Assembly: GCA_000934455.1 (NCBI GenBank)
Contig: KN886985.1
Coordinates: 4,869-43,826, forward strand
DNA length: 38,958 nt
Direction of reading: 5' to 3'
DNA from: Apostichopus parvimensis
Taxonomy: Eukaryota > Echinodermata > Holothuroidea > Aspidochirotida > Stichopodidae
The position numbers and the translations under genes were made by a program. Under the pieces are notes generated by a model. It did not search any database. It had not been told where the DNA came from and was given only the letters and a program-made list of their open reading frames with translations. Positions 1-10,040 of this stretch are shown here, in pieces (positions within the stretch are counted from its first letter, which is position 1; every line of letters begins with the position of its first letter).

Positions 1-14
1 AAACCTAATGTTAT

Positions 15-150
15 TTCTGTATTTTAAGCACCATTTCGCACAATGCATACAAACATCACCACTACTTTTTACGGATATGATATTTTCTAGATAATTGTAC
101 ATAAAGAAAAAGTATAGTCACGCATTGATCATCCTTCAATAGACCATTCA
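15..150. repeat. Dispersed repeat, copy at 36205-36340
   Basis: About 130 bp beginning CACCATTTCGCACAAT and reaching TCACGCATTGATC has a clearly similar copy at 36205-36340 (CACCATTTCGTACAAT ... TCACGCATTAATC) in the same orientation. It could be an interspersed repeat, or intron sequence of another receptor paralogue, because the left copy adjoins a NACHT-gene relic. Confidence 0.65.
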
Positions 151-339
151 CTAGAACATTGTTCTTTTCTCAAGAAAAGTGTGAAGTGTGATGTGTGTTA
201 GTAACTTTATGGTTTATAAACCTTATGGTTTATTTAAAGGGATGGTTGTTCATAAGTATGGACTTTAAATTTTCCATTTACATTTGACGAGGTCATGTGG
301 AAATGTGTTAGTACTAAGCCAAAAAAACTGTAATGTCAT

Positions 340-1010
340 TAACGCTGTAGGTATGAAATATGTGTTATAAACGTTTTTATGATGTGCTATCTATCGTTAA
401 ATGAATGCCATTCACTTTTTTTTCAATAACAAAAGCTTCTTTCATTCATCATTTTCGTACAGGTACGAAATCCCCTTGTTGCAATAATACAGATAAAACA
501 AACTTGTTTTCTCATTTTAACATTTTTAAAAATAAATAGGATGTACCTGTTTTTAGCTCATTCGCACATGTGACTGAATGTGTACTCTTTTCTAAAATTC
601 ATATAAATTGGGCCATAGGCGATAATAAGTGAATTGAATTAAATTATTACAGAAATTTTGTGAAGCTGTTGCTTGAAGTCTTCTTGCTTCGGTTTAAGCT
701 TCGTATTTGTGGTCTGCATTTCCTGATAGGCCTATAAGAACAGATATGGATTTTTTTCAAACAAATTGATAAAAGGATCACATTGTGGAAAAAGACTAAG
801 AGGTAATAAATATAATAAAGATAATGTCGTACGGGTCCGCAGTTGCGATTGTATACTTGTTCGTGTTCGATTAAATTCGTGTTCCTTTAATATTCCAATG
901 TTCGTTATTAATATAACAAACAAGAAATATTGAATGGAGCTTTGTAAATTGCATTGTTCTTTGTATGACTAAAACAGGGTTCAATCAACGGTCTACCTTG
1001 TGTTTAATGA
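340..1010 (-). pseudogene. Relic of a paralogous NACHT-receptor gene (linker exons)
   Basis: This block matches 14787-15470 of the intact gene along its length. Shared landmarks are a GTTAAATGAATG start, a CTTGTTGCAATAATACAG core, a CATGTxACTGAATGTGTAC stretch, CCACATTGTGGAAAAAGA and ATCAACGGTCTACC. On the minus strand about 675-715 reads EMQTTNTKLKPK, cognate to EMPTKHKKQKPK of exon 6. About 790-860 resembles exon 5 but has lost its donor. No NACHT sequence follows on the left within the window, so the copy is either truncated or continues outside. Confidence 0.65.
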
Positions 1011-1221
1011 ACGGTCTGCAGTGTGGATATTACAGGATAACTATGAACGATGGTATAATGAAAGCAATGCACGAGGTTCGAATGGTTGGTTTGATATTAT
1101 ATCCAAACTACCAAACGTAGCATATTGTTTATCACCAATACCGTTTAAAGCAGGAAGACCACGTATTAAAGAAAATAGCATCATACAATCAAACTGTGTA
1201 ATCACTTTCAGGAAAGACTAG
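1000..1221 (+). other. Unrecognised short open frame
   Basis: A frame open for about 73 codons, with a plausible acceptor (ttacag) at 1034-1039, Trp-rich at its start (WILQDNYERWYNES) and ending in TAG. I recognise no domain and see no matching exons beside it. It starts at the edge of the duplicated block, so it may be chance or part of a repeat. Confidence 0.2.
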
Positions 1222-2446
1222 CGTTCTCAAGTTCTAGTTGAGTCTTTGAGATTTGTCAGCCAAGAAGGGCTGCAGATTCAGTGTTTTACTTAGTAATTTT
1301 GATTCATGTAAATGAAAGGACCTACCTTTGCAAACAATTATAAGTGAGCAAATATCCACAGTTTTGACAGCATGTAGCTAGGTATGTTTTACTTTTTATA
1401 CTGAACCAGAAATAACGTTACTTTAATGCAGCAATAATGAGTGTACCTCCATTTCATGCTGTTATCGGTGATTGTATTATTATGTACTTATATGAATAAC
1501 TTTTTAATTTCAAAAGTACCTGTACATTTTTGGCGATGCCCCTGGCAATATAAAGTGTGAATATCATAGTACAGCATAATCACTTAACGCTAGAATGTCA
1601 TATATCTGAATCAGTCCTTGAGCGAAGTGTGCAGAGCTTGACAAACAAACATGGCCGTATTGAGAAGGTTTTTTTACAAACAAAATTCTATCAGTAAAGA
1701 ATATTTGGCTTCTAGCTTAAAAAATGATAATAATCGGGTTAACAAAATTACCTCTTTGAACGTTAACTATATTACAAGTTGCGGTCAGCTTGGCCTTACG
1801 TTTTAGGACTATTTAATTACACCATGTGTATCGCCACTCGGAAAAAAATGCAGTAAAGCGAAATTAATAAATTTCACTCGGTAGAGAGTCCAATGTATTA
1901 CACAAAACTCTTATTGTTCAGACAATTTTTTTTAAAGAAATCAAATGTGTTTTACCTAAATAATTTGCAGACACATGTACAGAAACGTCACACACAACAT
2001 TAACTTTTACAGTAAAGAGATAATTCAGCATGAAATTTATTTTCATAATGTAAAATTTTAACGAAATGTGGTGAATTATTCATTTAATGTATCAATCAGC
2101 TTAGTTTACATTTGGTATAAAATAATCACAAAAATATCAATACGTGACAGTTTTGCAGGAATCTCCGTTCCGAACATTGTATTCTTTCTTGAAACTCTCT
2201 ATACATTTGTCTAGAAATATGTAATTAAACAGACTATGAATATCTTGATAAAGGTGGCAAACTTACAATTGAATAACAATCTTCCATACTGGCTTCTATA
2301 AGCATTGCAAATGCAACCCGTTTCAAAGTCCCTATGACTAGGGCGACCGCATGTAGAGTTGGAGGCTGAAGATTTTGCACCGTTCTTTAATTTCTAACTC
2401 ATTACCGTTTCAACTATATATATATTTATATAATTGTTCTTTACAG
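1222..2446. other. AT-rich intergenic stretch
   Basis: No frame, splice-bounded exon or repeat that I can support. Sequence is AT-rich with many stops in all frames. Confidence 0.5.
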
Positions 2447-2882
2447 TGTTTTTGAGCATTTCAAGTTCCGCAAAGAACGGGTTTAGTATTGAGGCGATTG
2501 AAGATTCTATAGTGATGGCAAAACTACACGGAAATGTATTTCTGGAATGTATGTATGTATTATAGATCCTCCTGCAAGCGGGAACTCGCGAAGAAACCTC
2601 AGTGGCTTATCAAAGCCGCAAGCTGACCGAAGTCAGTCTCCTTCGATCAGTCTTTGTTTGATGAGAACACAGGGTTAATATGGAGACTTGGATTTAACCA
2701 AGAGTATTTATTAAGAGAGGCAAGAACTTACAACAACAGTAATTTTCCTTTGACGATAAACGAGTGTGAGTCGATGCGTTACCCACTGGGAGTACTCAAC
2801 GTCGCAATTGGTGTCAATGATGTAAGGTATACGTGTTGGAGAAAGGATCAACTGATCTCTTCATTTGTGGTTCATGTCCAAG
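2447..2882 (+). pseudogene. Relic Ig-domain exon of an Ig-pseudokinase paralogue
   Basis: The region follows an acceptor (tctttacag) and is cognate to exon 2 of the plus-strand receptor (22834-23190). It opens with a hydrophobic signal-like stretch, then GNVFLECMY (B-strand Cys), and later IWRLGF, REARTY, LTINECES and VRYTCW, against [20 protein letters not shown] and AEFTCW in the intact copy. Between the first Cys and the Trp about 100 bp of foreign sequence (about 2549-2655) introduces stops and a frame change. The donor GT expected after 2882 is lost. It is therefore a dead exon. Confidence 0.75.
2549..2655. repeat. Short insertion inside the relic Ig exon
   Basis: GTATGTATGTATTATAG leads into a comparatively GC-rich block containing GCAAGCGGGAACTCGCG and AAGCCGCAAGCTGACCGAAG. 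It has no counterpart in the intact Ig exon and interrupts the Ig fold. It resembles a small interspersed repeat (SINE or satellite-like), family unknown. Confidence 0.5.
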
Positions 2883-3379
2883 ATAAATTTCAAGCATACT
2901 TGCAGTGGTTGCTAACAAATATAGCTATTATTCAACAAGTGATTTCAAAGAAACTTGTCATTGATGTTTATCAGGGTTTATTTTAATCATAGTGATGACT
3001 ATTTCCTTGTGCGGTAGAACGTTGAATATCACAAATACCGAATGTATAAAATGAGGCAACAATTGATCTATATGTTAATAAATCGTCACATTCTAGACAA
3101 TTCCTTACATAATTTTAGGCACTTGATTCCTTTTCCACCAAGGACATATCTATCATGATAACAATAGAGTTCTAAGGTGCCCCTCATAATTAACACATTC
3201 CACGTTTTCCTTGTTATCAACTAATGGTAACACAAACAATTGAAATTGATGAGGACAGGGTCACTGAAAATGTATTAATTTTAATAGGGAATTCGAAGCT
3301 TCAGAAGTGATTTGCCACAAAATCTACAAAATTTAGACGATATAAGTAGTTTTCACGTGGCCAGCATAATATTTGGAAG

Positions 3380-3428
3380 ATGATCAAATTGCTGGAGTTT
3401 CTATTCCCTGTCGCCCTTCTAGCAATTG
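3380..3428 (+). CDS. Possible orphan signal-peptide exon
   Basis: An ATG followed by MIKLLEFLFPVALLAI, then a donor GGTAATC leaving a phase-1 G, exactly the format of the first coding exon of both receptor genes. No Ig exon that it could join was found downstream, so it may be the surviving start of a lost receptor copy. It is short and could be chance. Confidence 0.35.
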
Positions 3429-4272
3429 GTAATCTTTCAAAGGAGCTGTTTTGAGAATGTAAGTAGCTTAGTATTGAAGCATATATGACTGAGCTTAACT
3501 CCAAATAGATACAACATTTCAAGAGAATTCCTTTTTTTGTGAATAATGTGTATCCGAAAATGATTAATATCCATACTGAAAATACAATCCGACTTCGACA
3601 TTAACTCACTTCATCTTGATAAGCAATTCCAAATTGAGATAAAACTCAGTAACTGAATAAGAATGAACATTCCTGTTTGATAGAAACAAGTCAATATTTA
3701 AAACACGAAGAGAACATGCATGGATATTTTAGTTCCGTAAAATATAATAAAACAAACATAAAAAAAACCTACAAAAACATAAAACTTTATTCCATTTTAT
3801 CAATTAGGAGCATAACGTGCTGTCCTTTTTATGTCTGTGGTGTGACAGAATTGGTATTCATCATGATATTTCACACACTGTATTATTTTTAGGGCTTAGA
3901 TCGCAGAGGATGAGAACTATAGAGAGAACAAAGTAATTCACTTCAACTTTATTATCTGAGCAGTAAACAATTATTTCAAATTAACATAAAATTTCTTAAT
4001 GAAGTTATACTCTGCTATACTAAACTCGTATATTTTGTACAATTTGCAATTTGTGTCCAAATGTATGCTTCTTTCTTCACAGAAAGAGTAACATATTTTG
4101 TCTTCAAATTATCTCATTTCTAAGAATCATATTTCTTTTCTCCGTTTGAGGTATCCACATGCTTAAGCTTTCATAAGGCTTTTTTGCAATAGTAAATGTT
4201 TCGTTAATTTAATAAACCGCCAATTATCTATTGGTTATATTTCAAACGCGACTACAACAACATTCGAAACAG

Positions 4273-4329
4273 TCAACATACCTGTGATTGAAAAAGTACA
4301 ATATGAATCTCCATACGATATGGTTGGCG
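4273..4329 (+). pseudogene. Possible juxtamembrane exon of relic receptor kinase
   Basis: A 57-nt frame between acceptor cgaaacag and donor GTAAGT, phase 2-in and 1-out, reading NIPVIEKVQYESPYDMVG. The phases match what is needed between the transmembrane exon and the kinase N-lobe in the intact gene (exons 5 and 6 there). The two tyrosines (YESP, YDMV) look like SH2-docking sites. It is collinear with the other relic exons, but no transmembrane exon was found. Confidence 0.4.
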
Positions 4330-5109
4330 GTAAGTTCTGTTTTCCTTGTAAAACCTGCTGATTTATCATTTCCGTACGATCAGAGTTGTGGGAAGGTCGA
4401 TTATAACTATAATTCATTGTAACAAAACTCAATTAATTACTACAAAAACTGTAATAAAGAATGATTGTTAAATATGTGTTGTAAATTAAAGTGTACTAGA
4501 CATATCGAGGGTTGGGTTGGGGTCCAGATTCTTCAATATTAACAATCGTTAAGACATTGGGTTCAAGATAAGTCACTGAGTTTGGAGACGTTTATCTACA
4601 AGTTCCAAGGCCATTTACCGTTATATGACTTCGGTAGGATATGTGGGTGTACTACTGGCGGCCTTTAAACAAGTATCGAGTAATATGCAAGATTAGTCAC
4701 TTCCCAGTCTATGCACAGAATCATCAAAGAGACTGTGGGATTTCTTCCTAATAAATGTTAAACAAGAAAATGTTAAACTTACTCTGGAGGTGAAACTGAA
4801 TTTCTCTTACAACCTCTTCCCTTCCTCTATATTGGGTTTCCCGAATGAAATTGGGCATGACTCCTGGTTGCACATGACACAAGGTACTGTGGGTTTTGAC
4901 TGCCGTCCCTAAACATATAAAATGACATTATAAAGAACGAAAACAACCAATACTTCGACAGCTCAGATAAGCAGTGTTTAATCATGAGGTCACTGCTTCG
5001 ACTACCATTCTATCCATAATATTCTGTACTCGTTTCCATTTTCTCTTTAAACTTCATAGAGTTCTACTTCTATGGAGACAATACTGTGTTAAATCAAGGT
5101 GACATTATA

Positions 5110-5440
5110 CTGGCAGGCTCTAAACATTGTACGGGACGCACGAAAAGATGGATAACATCTACCAAAAGGGAAAGATAGATACCTTATAGTAGCAAATACT
5201 TTGTGTGGTATGTTATTGTTTTTTATATGGTTTCCTGGTTAATTCACTTTACTGTAACTATTGTTTAATAAAATACATATAGGGCCTGCATTAAGCACTA
5301 TACTATGTATGAAGAGATGGATGGCATCTACAAAAGGAAAAGACAGATCCCCCTAATAGCAGCAAATATTGTGTGTTACTATTGTGTGTTATGTTAATGT
5401 GTGTTGCATAGCTTTCTGGTTAATTAAGTTTACTCTAAAA
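5110..5440 (+). pseudogene. Duplicated, decayed kinase N-lobe exon
   Basis: Two direct copies, about 5110-5258 and 5282-5440, share GATGGATxxCATCTAC, AGCAAATA and a TTTCxTGGTTAATT end. The first shares the 14-mer ACCAAAAGGGAAAG with exon 7 of the intact pseudokinase gene ([10 protein letters not shown] there, W-ITSTKRER here). Both copies carry stops (TAG; TAA TAG). Read as an N-lobe exon that tandemly duplicated and then decayed. Confidence 0.45.
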
Positions 5441-5705
5441 ACTAACTGCACAATAATCTTAAACGTTGTTTACTTTTCAGGCAAGATGATAAGGTTTAAA
5501 TGTTAAGCAGGTTTAACGACAACACATTTAAATGTTGAAAACAACACATTATTGGTGTACACATTAACTGAAGGTGTAGGGGGGGGGGGAGGATTTTAGA
5601 TCTTCCAAGAACGGGGGATATTTTGTAGGGCCAAGGGTGAATGAAGGTTTTTATATTTAACCCAACTAACATGGAAATTCATAGATATATTTTGTGTTAT
5701 TGCAG

Positions 5706-5806
5706 ATAACTCAACAAACGAAGATTGACTGCAAATCAGATTGCTGGCTGAACATCTCAGAAGCACAGAAATGTAGTAGATATTGTGGCGGCTGACACAG
5801 TACAAA
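5706..5806 (+). pseudogene. Possible relic of the kinase alphaC exon
   Basis: After the acceptor tgttattgcag, a frame with several stops retains LQIRLLAEHLRSTEM, which parallels [15 protein letters not shown] of exon 8 in the intact gene. It sits in the right order between the N-lobe relic and the hinge exon. Similarity is weak. Confidence 0.3.
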
Positions 5807-5946
5807 GTAGGCATTAAATTGCTTAAAATAGTTTACATATATTGATTTTGCTTTATCATTTTTGTTATTTAATTTATGTTGGAAACAACTTGAATTACTC
5901 GATATGATATATTCTTGTTCCACTTTGTATGATCCAAACACTGTAG

Positions 5947-6146
5947 TTTCTTACTACATTTACACGGAATACATCACAAATGGTACTTTAAGAGTTGTCC
6001 TTTGTAAAGCGAAATACGAAGATGTCTATTGCAGGACAATATACATGCAGGGACTAAGTAGATCCACTCAATTAACTGATGCCTTACGGATTGGATCGTT
6101 TTTATTAGAACCTCTGAAGGCCCTGTTCTTTCTTGAATCAATAGAC
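5947..6146 (+). pseudogene. Relic kinase exon: hinge to alphaE
   Basis: A 200-nt exon that is intact in itself: acceptor aaacactgtag, donor GTGAGT, phase 2-in and 0-out. It reads SYYIYTEYITNGTLR (hinge and alphaD, compare EYxxxGSLRDFL in tyrosine kinases), a Lys/Tyr-rich insert, then LTDALRIGSFLLEPLKALFF (alphaE). It matches exons 9 and 10 of the 22706-33235 gene taken together, but as one exon. It joins 6361-6480 in phase. Confidence 0.7.
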
Positions 6147-6360
6147 GTGAGTAACAGTGTCATATGATACCGATTAACTTAAATTAAGATCGTCCTGACG
6201 TGACTTCGAACTTCCAACTGTTTTGTAACATATCTAACCCTAGGATTGCAGGATGAGCTATCAATAATAAAATAAGTCAATCATGCGATGTCGGTGTACT
6301 CTTATATTTATTAAATGTCCTAAGCACTTAAACACAGTTATCTACAATTTTATTGTACAG

Positions 6361-6480
6361 AGTGATCACCCTGCTATTTTTGCAAGAAAGGTTCTTTTAA
6401 CACCTAACATGGTTTGCAAACTGTACGACTACAACTTGCGATCAGCTACCAAGAAAATGCTCTCAAATATCAAGTTTGAG
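6361..6480 (+). pseudogene. Relic kinase exon: catalytic loop with HPA for HRD
   Basis: Exactly 120 nt, phase 0 at both ends (acceptor ttattgtacag, donor GTGAGG), the same size and phase as exon 11 of the intact gene. It reads SDHPAIFARKVLLTPN then VCKLYDYNLRSATKKM. The HRD motif is HPA (6367-6375), the catalytic-loop Asn is Lys, and the DFG motif is DYN (Asp at 6427-6429). The exon has no stop, but no later kinase exons (APE, DVW) follow, so the copy is truncated. Confidence 0.75.
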
Positions 6481-6639
6481 GTGAGGAAACCAACTGTTTT
6501 GGATTACGTTGTCTTTGTTAATTTGTGTACGTTTGACGTACGTTGATCTTTGACCTCGATCCTTAACAACCACATAAGTACTTTAATCAACTATGTTACA
6601 TTATTTGTCACTGACATTGTGGTTTAATGACTTTCCCAA

Positions 6640-7130
6640 CATACTGACAAGGTAATGACATAAAATTGTTGTGGTATTGACATATGACGTCTCCAATCAT
6701 GTAGGCACGATTTTGATGGTCATGGACCTACCCACCAAGTTTGAAGTTGTTCGGAGTTACAGTCAACGGGGAGTTTGCGAATTGTTTTTGACAATTTGGC
6801 CCTATTTGACCTTTGGTCTTAATGTACCCTCGACCCTACCCTAAAAATCAAAATCTGTCTCATTTCAACATTCTTCCCATCTTTCTCTACATATTGTGTG
6901 TTTTAATGCTGACTGTTGGCAAGCAGATGATGGCTTAATACCAATTTTTAGGTTTCTAGACCATTGACCTATGACATCATCAATCACACAGAAATGAGTT
7001 TACATGATCAGACACCTTCCCACCAAGATTGAATTGAACGGACTTATGGCCACAAGGAGGGGTTCACGACACACCTTTTTGCTAACTCAGTCAACCACAC
7101 ACTTTAACTCACATCCTCACATTTCTGATA
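6640..7130. repeat. Degenerate interspersed repeat (about 2 copies)
   Basis: Two related stretches (about 6640-6810 and 6905-7090) share phrases such as TTGACCTATGACxTCxxCAATCA and CCxACCAAGxTTGAA with TGxxCGGA(C/G)TTA. They look like tandem or nested copies of an old retroposon. No coding frame is preserved. Confidence 0.4.
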
Positions 7131-8780
7131 AGGGGTGAAGTATACAATATCACATCTCCCTATACATGTAGGCAGATGATATGTCAGAAGATATGCTAAA
7201 CTAAACTGCGACGCGGTCTAAAAGTAGTCGAAATTCATGTGCGATTCGCTCATCTCCGAGCTACCGAAAGTTATTCCATATTGCTACAATATTACATGGA
7301 ACACTCATGTCATACATGCGAGCGCAACAAAGGCTAACAAAAATACATATATATAGTATGTACTTGTCATTCGGTATGAACTCAGCAATTTGCTTGTATC
7401 AAGTCGTTTGTACCTGTAAATAAAAAGTTAACACCACGTCGTGTCATAAAAACGAATGAGATGGAATAATTGTAGTACTTCCTCAATGTCGTCGATTAAT
7501 AAACAAAAACGTCAAGGAAGTTAGAACATTTTCTTTAACAGTATGCACAACACAATAATTCTGAAAAAGAACTGTACTAATCGCAATATTGTATTAACTT
7601 TGAACACATGTTAACTGCAAACAATTGTCTAGTATGCAAAAGCTTAAACCATTTGACGTATATTCACGATGTCGATCTTCTTTGACATATTCTCAGACAG
7701 AGAAGGAATTAAAACAAGGACACAAATTATGCAATTGTAAATGCACACTTTTAAAAAACGTTCTCATCACTTTATTAGTTAACTTTTACGTTGAATCGAA
7801 GTAGCCATATCTATCACTTATATTTTGATATGTAAAACACTTCTGAATTATAAGTTTATATTTAATTCTTCGGTTGCGAGTGTAGTGTAGCACTATTCCG
7901 TTGTCTGGATAAATGCAAGTTATTAACGGTCTGCTAAGTTTCTAGACGTTGTTTTTTATTATTTTTTTTTCTCATAATATTAATGTATTTTACAATAGCT
8001 ACAGCTGTAGAATTAAACAAGGCAGTTTGAAAAGCAGTTAAGCAAAAAGAAGAAAATATTTTACTTTTTATCATGTTATCAACTTGATTGGATGAATATT
8101 AAATAGGACATGGAGATTGAAGTTATTAGATATTTACAATATTGATAGAATAAAATATTAGAAAAACCAAGTTTTCATTATTCACTATCATGCGTATTAT
8201 AAACAATCACTGTCGAATTTTTCAAAGTTCTCGCACTTTTTGTAACTAACACAAACTATAACTGTTGTAAGCTGTGATAAAGATGAGGTTAATTTTATTA
8301 ACACATTTTATTTATCTGTCCTAAAAGCTCTTAGCTGTTGTTATTTTGGTTAACATGTGATAAAAAAATTGTTTGTTGATACATTTACAAAAATGATTGA
8401 GCTATGAGCAATGTTTATCGACCAATAAATGTAGTTTTGATACTTAATGAGTATTTGACTGCCATTACAGAATTGTTACGTCATAAATATGCTTTAAATA
8501 TTATTCTATTATGACTCTTTGATAAAATTTTGAAATATAATTTACCCGAGTTTCAAATATATGTATATCTACGTCAAGAATTACAATATGTAAACAAGAT
8601 GAAAGAGATGATACCGGAATATGCAAATATAAAGACAAATATTGCCAGGTATTCGTCAAGACGCTAAAAACAACTTAAACCATTTATATTGACGGATTGA
8701 ATGTTGTTTGTTTTCTCGTGATTTGGCAAAAATGTTTCATAGACTTCAACAGGACAACAAAAAAAACTAGTGTCACGATA
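7131..8780. other. AT-rich noncoding stretch
   Basis: No exon, RNA gene or clear repeat was recognised on either strand. The block separates the relic kinase exons from the 3' end of the NACHT receptor. Confidence 0.45.
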
Positions 8781-8799
8781 CCTTTATTCGGAGCGTCAA

Positions 8800-9530
8800 T
8801 CATTGGGGAGGTAGAGGGACACGTGCTCTAGGGCATGGGGCACAATATCAAATGTCGCCCTTCCCCCAGGTATAGTGACTGACTCGTTTAGGCGATAGGA
8901 TTATCAGGCTCATAATGACTCGTGTATCTTATAAAGGAACTCAAACATTGTGCTGAGAGATGACTAGTTATGTGTCATCTGCGCACCCCCATCCTCCCCA
9001 CCCACCCCATCCCCCCCCCCCGTTGCAAGAAGAATTAGGGACTTCATACCCAACAAAGGTTTTTACATGTACGTGTTACACCATGATTTCATATTGGAGA
9101 CATCTATATAACAAGGTGATTTTATTCTTGTGTGCAAACTTTAAGAATGTTCCCGACTTTGGCTTAGGTTTCAAGTTTATTAATAACGACGAAGGCTCAA
9201 GTAACACCCGGATGGTATATAGATAATTCTTTATTAATTTAAGTCTAATTTCTTTGTAATATGTGATTTTTGTTGAAATATATTATGACTGACACATCAG
9301 TTCAGGGACCAAACAAAAGCAAACTTTCTGGAGATGTGACTCCGCCCCCTGGAACCCCGCCGGGGCTTCTCCCTGGACCAAATCAGGTGCCCTGAGTCAG
9401 ACCCCTGGACCCCACTCGATTAAGGCTTTGCACCAAGGCGCTTGCAGACGCCTTCAATGTTATCCATGATCAGTCATTTATGTCCCCCCCCCCCTAACTT
9501 TTCAATTAGGATTGCCGCCCCTGCTTATAT
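8800..9530. repeat. GC-richer repeat-like blocks
   Basis: Within AT-rich surroundings, about 8805-9035 (GGGGAGGTAGAGGGACACG, then C-rich runs) and about 9300-9500 (CCGCCCCCTGGAACCCCGCC, poly-C at 9484-9494) differ sharply in base composition. They look like decayed mobile-element pieces. No coding capacity is seen. Confidence 0.35.
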
Positions 9531-9767
9531 TAAAGCAACCCTTGATGTATCTAATTGCTTAACAGTTATCAGTTAGAACGAAGAAAAAAATCCATGCTGA
9601 TTGATTTCCTTTTAACATTTAATATTAGAAGTTTCTAGAAATAGTACGACGGATCCAGCAACAACATATAAAGTTCATTCAAGTTTGACTTTTGGAGTTT
9701 TTACTGTTCACAAAGTAATTCGAGTCGGTTGACCTAAAATGACCTCTGCATAAACTACATATGCTCA

Positions 9768-9773
9768 TTTATT
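9768..9773 (-). promoter_or_regulatory. Candidate polyadenylation signal (AATAAA) of NACHT receptor
   Basis: AATAAA on the minus strand about 167 nt past the TAA stop at 9940. The distance and orientation suit a short 3' UTR. The hexamer is common in AT-rich DNA, so this rests on position only. Confidence 0.4.
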
Positions 9774-9939
9774 GAATCCACATTCGTAGTAGGAAATTCT
9801 TGAAACTTTCGCTTGTGAAGTCTCCAGGATAGGCTGATCTCAAACAACTGTAGTAACGCTCACGAAGACTTTACAAATTCTGGTAGTTAGGACATTCGTT
9901 TTGAGTACATTAAATGACACATAAAAGTCTGATCACATT

Positions 9940-10040
9940 TTACAAGTCTTTTGGAAACGATTCCTTTTCCCATTTTCCTTTCTTTGGGTTGAATTTTGGT
10001 ATAATCATGGTAGCAGGCGCTATCTTCTTACAGTTATATA
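9940..10040 (-). CDS. Exon 10 of NACHT receptor: terminal coding exon
   Basis: The acceptor is preceded by a strong pyrimidine tract (ctcttctctcttatctaattttttag). The exon opens in the correct phase, giving an LRR-like fragment YNCKKIAPATMII and then a basic tail NPKKGKWEKESFPKDL ending in TAA at 9942-9940. A polyadenylation signal lies about 170 nt further on. No known domain is recognised. Confidence 0.6.

Noticed and set aside
3677..3892. 71-codon plus-strand frame as an Ig or membrane exon
   Set aside because: No Ig cysteine-tryptophan pattern, compositionally like AT-rich noncoding DNA, and splice phases do not fit its neighbours.
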